From assembly GCA_016711125.1 (NCBI GenBank), contig JADJTQ010000006.1, positions 124,001 to 188,000 of the forward strand: a stretch of 64,000 nucleotides of DNA, read 5' to 3'. The position numbers and the translations under genes are program-made. Source of the DNA: Saprospiraceae bacterium. Its GTDB lineage: Bacteria; Bacteroidota; Bacteroidia; Chitinophagales; Saprospiraceae. Below, piece by piece: positions 38,962 to 47,199 of this stretch (the stretch's first letter is position 1; every line of letters starts with the position of its first letter). The notes beneath the pieces were generated by a model, which was not told the origin of the DNA, did no database searches, and was given only the letters and a program-made list of their open reading frames with translations.

Positions 38962-40380
38962 CTATTTACGATTTATCGAAAGTATGGCCTGCTTAAACGA
39001 ATTAACCGATCGCGTGATATCTTCGCTGGTGGTAGCCCATGAGCAGACGCTCACCCGGATTACTTTTTTACCAAACCAGGTGGAACCTCCCGCCCAACAT
39101 TCACGCAAATCCTGCACTTTTTGGAGTACTTGATTAGTCAGTTCGTCATCCTGATATCTGATCACAACTTGATTGAAGACCACGTCGTTTTCTACAGAGA
39201 ATCCCTCGACTGCCCTAATTTCCTGGGCAAACTGCCTGGCTCTTTCTACCATAATGGAAATCATTTGATCAATACCGTCCCTTCCTAAATACTTCATAAT
39301 AGACCACAATTCGATAATCCTGGCTCTTCTTGACATCTCCGGGGTATAAAACATACCGTCTCTTTCGTGACTCTCGATAATATAACCGGCTGACATGTGT
39401 AATGCTGAAGAAAGGGCTTCGCTATCCCTGCATAAAATAATACCGGAATCATAAGGTGTGTTTAAAGTTTTATGAGCATCAACCGCCCAGGAATCTGCAT
39501 TTTCGATGCCCGCAGTGAGGTGCTTATGTGAATCAACTGCTGCCGCCCAGAGTCCGAAGGCCCCATCAATGTGCACCCAGGCTCCGGTTGAACGAGCGTG
39601 TTTGATAATAGGTTCAAAATCATCAAAAGCACCACTATTGACGTTGCCGGCCTGGAGAATGACTATTGTATTTTCATCAAGGTCCGGTATTTCATCCACA
39701 TTGATGCGGCCTTGATTATCGACGTCCACAAATTCGATATTGGCTTTGCCTAAACCCAGTATGGCCACAGCTTTTAATACTGCTGAGTGAGCATGTTGTC
39801 CGGTAACGATCCTTATTTTTGGAGCACCAAATAATCCTTTTTCATTGACGTCCCAATTTTGTTTCCATAGTAATCGGTACCTCGCAGCTGCGAGACCGCA
39901 GAGATTGGCAGAAGATGTGCCACTGACAAAACCTGCCGAAGTACCAGTTGGTAAATTAAATAAGTCGACAAGCCATTTTTCGACAACGGATTCCAGTTTC
40001 GAGGCCAAGGGAGAAATCACATACATGGCCGATACCTGGTCCCAATACGTACTCAGACTTTTTGTTGCTAATCCTACGGGTACGACACTACCCGTTACAA
40101 AGCCAAAGTATCGACCTCCCAGGGATGCCACGGTGGCTGGATTGCCATATCGATGAAGCAAATAGATTACTGCCTCTGCATCACTATCTTCGATCGGCAT
40201 TTCTTCATCAAAGATGCGTAGGTCAGTGATGGCTTCTTCGGTAGGAAAAACATTGCGCTCAAACACTTGATCTAGATAGCTGTACACATAATGGTGCGCT
40301 TGATCAAAGATATTTCTGGTCTTCATTTCCTGAAACATCTTTTCCTGAATCGTTTTTTCCGCTTTGCTATCTCTTGGCAT
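38962..40380 (-). CDS. PLP-dependent group II amino-acid decarboxylase-like enzyme
   Basis: 472 aa. The PLP-lysine motif is clear in SWAVDAHKTLNTPYDSGI (Lys ~310), with the upstream Asp in HIDGAFGLWAA (~270). GTSSANLCGLAAARY, near residue 155, binds the cofactor phosphate. The C-terminus contains VIRVSVCSWATTSEDI. This is the aromatic-L-amino-acid/glutamate decarboxylase family, often also annotated as aspartate aminotransferase-like. The product would be an amine and CO2, but the amino-acid substrate cannot be told from sequence. It stands alone. Confidence 0.85.
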   Translation of the reverse strand: MPRDSKAEKTIQEKMFQEMKTRNIFDQAHHYVYSYLDQVFERNVFPTEEAITDLRIFDEEMPIEDSDAEAVIYLLHRYGNPATVASLGGRYFGFVTGSVVPVGLATKSLSTYWDQVSAMYVISPLASKLESVVEKWLVDLFNLPTGTSAGFVSGTSSANLCGLAAARYRLLWKQNWDVNEKGLFGAPKIRIVTGQHAHSAVLKAVAILGLGKANIEFVDVDNQGRINVDEIPDLDENTIVILQAGNVNSGAFDDFEPIIKHARSTGAWVHIDGAFGLWAAAVDSHKHLTAGIENADSWAVDAHKTLNTPYDSGIILCRDSEALSSALHMSAGYIIESHERDGMFYTPEMSRRARIIELWSIMKYLGRDGIDQMISIMVERARQFAQEIRAVEGFSVENDVVFNQVVIRYQDDELTNQVLQKVQDLRECWAGGSTWFGKKVIRVSVCSWATTSEDITRSVNSFKQAILSINRK

Positions 40381-40480
40381 GAATTGGATATTGAATCCGT
40401 AAAGATAAATAGCTTTAGGAATTGAGTAAGACGCTAGAGAGATTGTAGATTTGCTATGGTTCAGGAAAAATCAATACTAT

Positions 40481-41209
40481 TCAATTGGCTTGTCGAAATC
40501 TATTAAGACCATTTCGGTTTTCCGGGCCACCCCACGGTCTGATTTCCTCTGCGTTAAACTTTTTATCGCCGCTCATTTTTCCTATTATTTTAACCTTTTC
40601 TGTTGGTTCCAGGATAATGATGGGAGCGATAAAAGCCTTGGAATAATTGACCTCCCAATGGTCTTTATTAAAATCTTCAAGAATCAGTGTTTGATCATTT
40701 ACTCCTATGATTTTTCCAGACAGATATCCTTCGGCTGGATTGCTCCAGACTTGTATTTTTCGTTCTTCAATGCTTTCGTAGGTTAGCACATTTAGGGCAA
40801 AAGCGTTTTCGAGTCGCTGTGATCCTCCGGCTATAAAAAACAAAGTACCCAGAGAGATGCTCATAAATACACAAATTGTAAGCAGCCGCAAGATCGAAAA
40901 CTTATAGCCCCGCCATGAGCTTCGAATACTTGCAATGGCAATAGCCAAAAAGAAGAGAAGTAATACCAGCCAAATAATGGGGAGGAGTCCGAGAAATAAT
41001 TCCAACTTTGTGTGAGAGAGATGCGAAGTTATAGTGAAATCTGTCTGCTGTACAGCAAGCAGAATAACCGAAAAGGCCAATGCCCCCAATAGAACAGCCA
41101 TTAAAAAGCCAGTCCAGATAGCAGCATTCTTGAGGGTAAAGAGCCATCTTGGAGTAGGTCTTATTGCATCCTTCTTGATTCTATCAAGTATTTTATTTAT
41201 ATTTTCCAT
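40481..41209 (-). CDS. Putative anti-sigma factor (membrane protein)
   Basis: 242 aa. An N-terminal cytoplasmic segment (MENINKILDRIKKDAIRPTPRW) is followed by three hydrophobic segments (AIWTGFLMAVLLGALAFSVILLA, FLGLLPIIWLVLLLFFLAIAIA, LLTICVFMSISLGTLFFIAGG). The extracytoplasmic C-terminus is ~100 residues with a strand-rich core (GYLSGKIIGVNDQTLILEDFNKDHWEVNY). It starts 12 bases downstream of the ECF sigma gene, the position where anti-sigma factors are usually encoded. I see no zinc-finger motif, so the assignment relies on context. Confidence 0.6.
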   Translation of the reverse strand: MENINKILDRIKKDAIRPTPRWLFTLKNAAIWTGFLMAVLLGALAFSVILLAVQQTDFTITSHLSHTKLELFLGLLPIIWLVLLLFFLAIAIASIRSSWRGYKFSILRLLTICVFMSISLGTLFFIAGGSQRLENAFALNVLTYESIEERKIQVWSNPAEGYLSGKIIGVNDQTLILEDFNKDHWEVNYSKAFIAPIIILEPTEKVKIIGKMSGDKKFNAEEIRPWGGPENRNGLNRFRQAN

Positions 41210-41221
41210 GGCTGCTATTTG

Positions 41222-41791
41222 TCAGACTAAAATAATTTTGCCGATCTCCGATTTTAGGGATTGTTTAGCCCGGTTTAATCGAGTTGCAACCGTGCCTTCT
41301 GGCATTTTTAAAATATCTGAAATTTCCTCGTAACTCAATTCTTCAAAATATTTGAGGACTAGCACTTTACGGTATTTTTCTGATATTTTTAACAACGCCT
41401 GATTGATCACTTCTTCAGTGGGTTTCTTGAGCTCCATATCATCAGCAAGACTTTGCAACATATCGTCGCTGATGGCTATAGTAGGATTGTCTCTCGACCA
41501 TTTATTTTTGCGCCAACGCGAAACTACCTCATTGTGGACTACACGATACAGCCAACTGGATAGCTTAAGGGCTGGGTCAATGGCATGAAGACTTTTCCAA
41601 ACCTTTATAAATACTTCTTGGAGAATGTCTTCGGCTTCTTCGTCAGTGACCTTCGAGATCCGGTGAATGTAAAACGTTAACTTGGTTTCATACCGCTGAT
41701 ATAGGCAGGAAAAGAAGTCAATATCCTCCAAGGATTTGAGGATGATTTCCTTGTCTGAAAATTGATTACAGATTTCCTGTGAGATAATCAT
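41222..41791 (-). CDS. ECF-type RNA polymerase sigma factor
   Basis: 189 aa from ATG 41791 (MIISQEICNQF). The longer reading up to 41869 is rejected because it runs through repeat sequence. Region 2 includes FYIHRISKVTDEEAEDILQEVFIKVWKS and SWLYRVVHNEVVSRWRK. Region 4 includes LKISEKYRKVLVLKYFEELSYEEISDILKMPEGTVATRLNRAKQSL, a normal helix-turn-helix. This resembles SigZ-like ECF factors. It lies between the DUF2202 gene upstream and the putative anti-sigma gene downstream, all on the minus strand. Confidence 0.85.
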   Translation of the reverse strand: MIISQEICNQFSDKEIILKSLEDIDFFSCLYQRYETKLTFYIHRISKVTDEEAEDILQEVFIKVWKSLHAIDPALKLSSWLYRVVHNEVVSRWRKNKWSRDNPTIAISDDMLQSLADDMELKKPTEEVINQALLKISEKYRKVLVLKYFEELSYEEISDILKMPEGTVATRLNRAKQSLKSEIGKIILV

Positions 41792-41838
41792 GAAAGTTAA
41801 GACGTTTTTGTTTGGTTTAATTCCAATGCAAACATACG

Positions 41839-41874
41839 AGAGGTCATGACCTCGTGGAAGAGAGGTCATGACCC
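41839..41874. promoter_or_regulatory. Tandem palindromic repeats before the sigma gene
   Basis: GAGGTCATGACCTC (41840-41853) is a perfect palindrome, and AGAGGTCATGACC recurs at 41861-41873, exactly 22 bp away from the first copy (about two helical turns). It lies ~50 bases upstream of the sigma start on its coding strand. The arrangement suits cooperative binding of a dimeric regulator, or it is a repeat element of the GACCTC type seen at 36.8 kb. Confidence 0.45.
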
Positions 41875-41899
41875 GGTTTTGGTTCGACCCTGCATGTAT

Positions 41900-42817
41900 T
41901 TAATTGGGTCCTCCTATTTTCTGTTGGCCTTTGCCACGACCATTTCCCGGAGCGCTACTGTTGCCTGTACCACTGCCATTGCAATCAGCACTACAAATGC
42001 CGGTTGCCTCTCCATGGCATTTATCTGGATTTCCGGTTCCATCGTAGCTGCATTCAGTCAGTCCAGAGCAGATGCTACCCCCGCGTTCTCGTTCAGTACG
42101 GATTATCTCAATAAAATCCTCGCTGCTGATGTATTGTGCCGTGTAATCTACTCCGTATCGGCTTAGGTTTTCACTAAAAGCTCTCAGGTGATTTCGAGAC
42201 CCCTTGCTTAATTCCCCAAATATTGCCAGGATGTCTGCATTGTTTATTATATCTTCTTCGATCGCGGCTTGCAGATCGGCCAGGTCAAGATCTTCGATCG
42301 TGGCTCCTACGGTCAGAGCATCCTCCAGGCTCCTCGTTCCGATTTCGGTGAATACTGGATAGAGATCCGCCAATTCCTTATTGATAAAAACCCCTCTTTC
42401 ATTTTCTCCAACGGGATCTTCCAGCCCATAGCGTTGTATCAAGCATAACATAGCTGTCATGTGACGTTCTTCCGATCTGCTGATATTCATAAATACAGGA
42501 TGGGTCCATCGCTCATACAAGAAGCTGTAAACATCGCGAGCTAATTTTTCTTCTTCCCTCATAAAGAGGATCGCGTCCTTTTCCGCCTCATTTAGGTCTT
42601 CGAGGGTAAAATGAGTGGAAAGGCAGTCGCCAACGTCAATGTTTGCATTAGAAGTATTGGTGCCAGGAATGCTCGCATTATTTCCAAACCCATTCTCATG
42701 ATTTAATGCATAGTTATTCATTTCTTTTGATTGAAGGTCCTTTTCACACTGGGTGAAGGTGAACACGGTGCCGAGCATCAAAACCAGAATCATCAAATAA
42801 TTTTTGGTCGTTTTCAT
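41900..42817 (-). CDS. DUF2202 ferritin-like lipoprotein
   Basis: 305 aa. A lipoprotein signal (YLMILVLMLGTVFTFTQC) is followed by the DUF2202 domain, residues ~75-235. Its four-helix pattern carries metal-ligand-like motifs: FMREEEKLARDVYSFLYERW, SRSEERHMTAMLCL, then DLADLQAAIEEDIINNADIL and SRNHLRAFSENL. The C-terminus is rich in Gly, Cys, Ser and Asn. The fold suggests binding of iron or another metal in the periplasm. It lies 108 bases upstream of the ECF sigma gene on the same strand, so co-regulation is plausible. Confidence 0.85.
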   Translation of the reverse strand: MKTTKNYLMILVLMLGTVFTFTQCEKDLQSKEMNNYALNHENGFGNNASIPGTNTSNANIDVGDCLSTHFTLEDLNEAEKDAILFMREEEKLARDVYSFLYERWTHPVFMNISRSEERHMTAMLCLIQRYGLEDPVGENERGVFINKELADLYPVFTEIGTRSLEDALTVGATIEDLDLADLQAAIEEDIINNADILAIFGELSKGSRNHLRAFSENLSRYGVDYTAQYISSEDFIEIIRTERERGGSICSGLTECSYDGTGNPDKCHGEATGICSADCNGSGTGNSSAPGNGRGKGQQKIGGPN

Positions 42818-43468
42818 AATCTAAGTATTTAGTTAATGATGAAATTCACCTCTCTAAAGAAGTGAATAATTCTTTCGATTGATTTCACTAACTGTTACGC
42901 ATCTGACCAATTGTTTCTTTCATAAGATGCATTTTTCCAGATGCGGATACTGTGATTGCGATCACATGATGATTGCGGATCGGTGATTGTTGATTTCTAA
43001 ACGGGCTTACCCTTTAGATTTGTTGATAGAAGAAATGAATCCTTCTGCTTCACTTCCAGGGGCTTTACGAATTAAGTAAGACTCCGGAGATTGCAGATTG
43101 TAGATGTTCGATAATAATTTCGGAAAAAATCTATTTGTTCCCCATGCATTCTATTTCGAATGTTGTTGGCGAAGATGCACAACAACGGCCTTTGAGGATT
43201 GCGGCTTCGCCTCGGTTCTCTGTCTTGCCGCCCTTAAACCAGACTCGCACTTAAGTGAGACTGCCAAACCCGCAGGGATTGGTAAGCTCACGACTCGGAA
43301 ACGAACCAGTTTAGCTTAGATTTTCTCCCATCGCTCCTTGTGCCCCCTGGTCTGCGTGGGATAAATCCCTATCCCGAGGGCTTGCCAAGCCCCTTCTCTG
43401 CCTGCCGAAGCTGTTTAGAGCGGCGGCTGGCGCTTCACTTCAGGCTTGGGAATCCCGCCTTAAACTCT
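42818..43468. other. Gene-free stretch with decayed repeats
   Basis: About 650 bases. It contains the upstream region of the DUF2202 gene and, at 43380-43460, GGCTTGGGAATCCCG-type repeats resembling those at 44540-44620, so the sugar isomerase gene is bracketed by the same repeat family. A 71-aa frame at 43104-43319 (plus strand) is Cys-rich noise with no supporting features. Confidence 0.4.
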
Positions 43469-44371
43469 TTACACAAATACCAATTTCTTTAAATACTCAG
43501 CATCGACGGCAGCACTTTTTAGCGGAGTCGAATTATCGTAGCGTTCTTGCTCTACGATATAATATTTGACACCTTTTTCTGCGGCAATTTTGAGAATTTT
43601 TGGATAGTCAATAATTCCAGTACCCAGGTCACAGGAGGCATCCCTGTCGGTAGAATCCTTCAGACGGTCTTTCACGTGGCAGAGTCTGAAACGGTTGGGG
43701 TACCTATTTAAGAAATCTACAGGATCGGCACCTCCGGTCACCACCCAATAGATGTCCATTTGATGATCTACCAGGTCGGGGTCTGTATTTTGCATCAGAA
43801 AATCCTGTGGTATCATTCCCGAGAAAGATTTGAAAGTATATTCATGATTGTGATAGGCAAATCGAATTCCATTTTCCTTGCATATACGGCCGCAATCATT
43901 AAATAGATCGGTCACTTTTTTCCAATCTTCCACACTTTTCTGGGGTCCGATGTAAGGGCAAATAAGATAAGCCATTCCGACCTCAGCAGCTTGTGCTGCT
44001 TTTTCGGCAAAATTCTTTTTGATGTTGCAGTGACTTGAGATCATGGTCAATCCCTGATCGCTTAGAAACTTCTTAAAGTCTTTGGGTGGCATATTCCAGA
44101 ACATACCTTGGGGACCTTCATACCCTTCTATTTGTTTATAGCCATATGAGGCAAGTTGTTTAATGACGCCTTGCGGATCTTCAGGTATTACATCACGTAC
44201 AGTGTATAGTTGGATACCAAATTGATCGAGACTCGGTTTGGCCGTCATTTCCTCAGTAGGGGATTGTTCACTCGGTGTACTCTTCGAACTACAAGCCCAC
44301 TGTGGTGCGATGATAGTCGCGGCAGACATCAAACCTGCCTTATGAATAAATTTTCTTCGGTCGTTACTCAT
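43469..44371 (-). CDS. Sugar phosphate isomerase/epimerase (TIM barrel, Tat-exported)
   Basis: 300 aa from ATG 44371 (MSNDRRKFIHKAGLM...), preferred over the longer reading because it produces a Tat signal and lipobox-like AC. The AP-endonuclease-2-type barrel has LDQFGIQLYTVRDVIPEDPQG, MISSHCNIKK, GIRFAYHNHEYTFKS (metal-ligand His), DHQMDIYWVVTGGADP and LCHVKD, with LGTGIIDYPKILKIA near the end. It is probably an isomerase or epimerase of sugar catabolism, acting outside the cytoplasm. Confidence 0.85.
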   Translation of the reverse strand: MSNDRRKFIHKAGLMSAATIIAPQWACSSKSTPSEQSPTEEMTAKPSLDQFGIQLYTVRDVIPEDPQGVIKQLASYGYKQIEGYEGPQGMFWNMPPKDFKKFLSDQGLTMISSHCNIKKNFAEKAAQAAEVGMAYLICPYIGPQKSVEDWKKVTDLFNDCGRICKENGIRFAYHNHEYTFKSFSGMIPQDFLMQNTDPDLVDHQMDIYWVVTGGADPVDFLNRYPNRFRLCHVKDRLKDSTDRDASCDLGTGIIDYPKILKIAAEKGVKYYIVEQERYDNSTPLKSAAVDAEYLKKLVFV

Positions 44372-44630
44372 TCTTATAATTGTATTTATGGTTGATAAAG
44401 GTAGGAAATTGTTAAGATAATTATTCCGCAGATACGAGAGCATCTGAGAGTATCTTAATCATGAATGATGTCACCCTTTGCCACCCGTGTTTACCATAAG
44501 TGCGACCCCTTAATTTTGTCATTGGGCATTAGAAATGTAAGTGAGACTCCCAATCCCTCCGCTTCACTCTGGGCTTGGGAATCCCAAGGTTTTCCCGGCT
44601 TGGGAAGCCCTCGTTTGTGTTCCCTACGTT

Positions 44631-45359
44631 TCAACCAAACACATCCTCGAAAACCTCTCCCAAAAATTCCTGCATTTTTCGCCAGGCCCGGGCATTCGAT
44701 GTAGGTTGATAAAACATGCCTCCTTTTTCATCCTTGGCATTCGGATTAGTAAAGGCATGTCCGGTGTGACCAAATGTAAGTATTTGCCAGTCGGCCCCTT
44801 TTCTGGTGAGTTCCTGACCGAGAGCAACCAATGAATCAGGTTTGGCCAAAGGATCTTCCCAACCATGCAAAATAAGTACTGCCGCTTTTATGGGCGTATG
44901 CTCAAGATGATCAGGTGCATCATAGATGCCATGAAAACTGACTACTCCGATTACATTTGCTCCAGACCGGGCAAGATCCAGGACACATTTTCCACCAAAA
45001 CAAAAACCAATCGCTGCCACTTTTTTTGAATTGGCTAGCCGATGTCGACTTATGGTCTCTAAAGTATGGAGTAGCCGGGCCTCAAGAAGAGGCCGGTTGT
45101 CGTTGAGTTCGTTCATCAGATTGGCGGCTACTTCAGGTGTCGCTGCCCTGCGCCCTTGCCCATACAGATCAATGGCAAAGGCGAGATAGCCAAGACCAGC
45201 CAGATGCACACTTTTTTCATTTTCAAAAGCACCCTGGCCCCGGAAGGTATGGGCTATCATTACTACCGGTCGAGGACCGGCTTTTGCATCGTCCCAACTC
45301 AGGGAACCCTCGTAATAATGATTGTCATGCTGATAGACCAGTTTCTCCGTTGTTATCAT
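44631..45359 (-). CDS. Dienelactone-hydrolase-family protein
   Basis: 242 aa with no signal. The nucleophile elbow is GFCFGGKCVLDLARSG (Cys-type, residue ~127), the acid is in LHGWEDPLAKP (Asp ~175) and the base in GHTGHAFTNP (His ~210), the order of dienelactone hydrolases. The N-terminus has VVMIAHTFRGQ. It hydrolyses lactone or ester bonds in the cytoplasm; the exact substrate is unknown. It is the only gene between the isomerase and the kinase region. Confidence 0.85.
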   Translation of the reverse strand: MITTEKLVYQHDNHYYEGSLSWDDAKAGPRPVVMIAHTFRGQGAFENEKSVHLAGLGYLAFAIDLYGQGRRAATPEVAANLMNELNDNRPLLEARLLHTLETISRHRLANSKKVAAIGFCFGGKCVLDLARSGANVIGVVSFHGIYDAPDHLEHTPIKAAVLILHGWEDPLAKPDSLVALGQELTRKGADWQILTFGHTGHAFTNPNAKDEKGGMFYQPTSNARAWRKMQEFLGEVFEDVFG

Positions 45360-45889
45360 ATCAATTTTAATTTGTGAATAAGGGGCTTTAAAGCTGATTG
45401 CGATGGAACATTATATTTAGTCACTTTGAAATCGTTGATCATTATTTAAAATTTTTGTAGAATAGACTGGTTGTAGAAAACCACTGTTAAGTTAGATTTA
45501 TTGTAAAATGATCAATTAATGGTTGTCTCAAATTTTTCAGGGGAGGCTTTCTGGCTGATTTTCTTAAATATGCAATAGTTGATTTCGTATTTGATTTCTT
45601 CTTATACACGTTGATTAAAGTAATCTTCAAAGCTGTTGACAATTTGAAATCATTTAAATGATTATAATATTCCTTGCGACCTATCCTTTAAGGAAGAAGG
45701 AATTTCAGTGAGTTTTTGGCTCAACCCGTTGCACAGGAAAGAGGCTCGTCCGGTAAAAATTACCGTTTTCCTGACGGTGCTCCATTTGCTCAGTCATCTC
45801 AACTAAATCCAGCATATTTAAATTCAATAATTTAATTACCAAAAATTATCCGGAAATTAATCACCATAGTGACTCTTTAAAGAATAATC
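45360..45889. other. Gene-free stretch before the kinase region
   Basis: About 530 bases upstream of both the dienelactone hydrolase (minus) and the orphan sensory module (plus). I see no coding potential; a short CGGTAAAAATTACCG palindrome-like sequence lies near 45750. Confidence 0.4.
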
Positions 45890-46422
45890 ATGTCTGTAGA
45901 CGAAGATTCCGAACCTAGCCAATGGTTGGATCGCATTGCTGAATTGGAAGGACAACTGGCCGACAAATCCCGGGGAGGCCAGTGGTTTGGCCAGTGACTT
46001 GGAGATCGAAGCCGCACTGGGAACTTGTGCGCAGTCTCGCCATGGAAATGCGGCGGGGCAACGAATTGGCTGACGTGTCCTTGTTGCTTTTCGAGCAATT
46101 CTCTCTTTTGGGAATCAAATCCCGGTCGTGCGGATTTCTGATCATGAACGAAGAAACAAAGTCCATGGAAGACTGGAGTGCTAATCTGGACGAATATGGG
46201 AAAGGAACTCTGGTGATCGGAAGTCTTGCCTATGACCAACATCCGTTGACTGCGGAGGTAGTCGCTACCTGGCAGCGGAGAGATCCTTATTTTATTGGGG
46301 AAATCCATGGAGAAGCACTCCAGGAATATTACGAGGCGGATAGTAGACAGTTTCCTGATCATCAGCGTTTGTCGCTCGATTATGAAGATGAGCTTATGAG
46401 TGCCTTGATGAGTCCTCGATGA
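45890..46422 (+). CDS. Orphan single sensory module protein, two frameshifts
   Basis: About 176 aa when two extra G are removed (runs 45972-45975 and 46019-46021). It starts MSVDEDSEPSQWLDRIAELEGQL, followed by the module linker (DLEIEAALELVRSLAMEMRRGNELADVS). One copy of the GAF-like sensor (FGFLI...MEDWSANL...PLTAEVVATWQRRDPYFIGEIHGE) follows, ending soon after. This equals the first repeat unit of the giant kinases without any kinase domain. It may be a truncated gene or a free-standing sensor that pairs with the kinases downstream. Confidence 0.6.
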
Positions 46423-46430
46423 GAATTTCT

Positions 46431-46607
46431 TTATAATCCTTTTACATAGACACCCAAGAGAAGCAGGACATAGCCAGCTAACAAAAACCAATCACCATTG
46501 TCAGCTAATCCTGGTGATATCAGAGAACCAAAAAATCCAAGAAGAATTAAAATGACACTAATTAATACAGTGGATTGTTTAGGAGCTTGCAGTGTGAGTT
46601 GACTCAT
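46431..46607 (-). CDS. 58-aa two-segment membrane protein
   Basis: From ATG 46607 it reads MSQLTLQAPKQSTVLISVIL and continues through GFFGSLISPGLADNGDWFLLAG, then VLLLLGVYVKGL and TAA. Two hydrophobic segments with a short loop containing DNGDW suggest a small inner-membrane protein. Such small paired-segment proteins recur in Bacteroidota, but I know no function. It is convergent with the orphan sensor gene, ending 9 bases from it. Confidence 0.6.
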   Translation of the reverse strand: MSQLTLQAPKQSTVLISVILILLGFFGSLISPGLADNGDWFLLAGYVLLLLGVYVKGL

Positions 46608-47153
46608 GGTTCTTGTATTTAATACAGATAATTTGTTCTAAAAAGTTTGAGGTAAAAGGCCTGTTCAGGAAAGTCCTTCAATCTTTGGAAAAGATACAAA
46701 TTATTTGGGAGTGCTATCAAGAATTGTTTCTGCCAGAATTGCTAGTGCAGCATTTCCAAAATATCCCGTACTAATGAGGACTTCCCCACGACAAGCCAGA
46801 GGCAGGCTTTTTCTACCATCTTATCACTATTGCTCGACGGCCTTCCGGGCATTACTGGGTTCGGATGATTGAAATGGTTTCAGCAGAGGAGTAGCAGTGA
46901 CCAATATTTCAACAACGGATTTCAATCCATTGACAAAAGAGTCGCTTTTCAAAGTAAAAGGTTATCTTTCAATAGCCTCCCATAAAACGAGAAAATCTTT
47001 GAAATCCTTGAATCCGAATAAATACCGCTCTATCCGTCCGAGATATGCAGTTCAGAGAATCTTCGACAATCCTAAACCCCAGATTAGAAGGCATTAACAT
47101 CACTTTGCGGTTTGTCGGAAACTGTATTCCTTCTGACACTACTACACTAGCAT
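46608..47153. other. Gene-free stretch upstream of the kinase array
   Basis: About 545 bases; it must contain the array's promoter. A 35-bp sequence at 46901-46935 recurs at the far end of the array (63520-63554). The in-frame stretch at 46897-47097 reads through that repeat and has no other support. Confidence 0.4.
46901..46935 (+). repeat. Left copy of 35-bp repeat bracketing the kinase array
   Basis: Begins ACCAATATTTCAACAACGGA; 32 of 35 bases match 63520-63554. Both copies lie outside the kinase genes and near GTAGCA sequences. It may mark the edges of a duplicated or mobile block, or may be a common spacer repeat of the genome. Confidence 0.5.
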
Positions 47154-47199
47154 ATGACTAAAAAAAAAAAAATCAGAATCTAGCCTCTCTGCCACAGGA

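Noticed and set aside
41792..41869. N-terminal extension of the ECF sigma factor
   Set aside because: It reads through the tandem palindromic repeats and adds no conserved sigma sequence; ATG 41791 gives the normal family length.
43104..43319. 71-aa Cys-rich plus-strand frame
   Set aside because: No conserved pattern; it lies in repeat-bearing gene-free DNA.
46897..47097. 66-aa plus-strand frame before the first array kinase
   Set aside because: Its start is made of the 35-bp repeat that also occurs non-coding at 63.5 kb; no other coding evidence.
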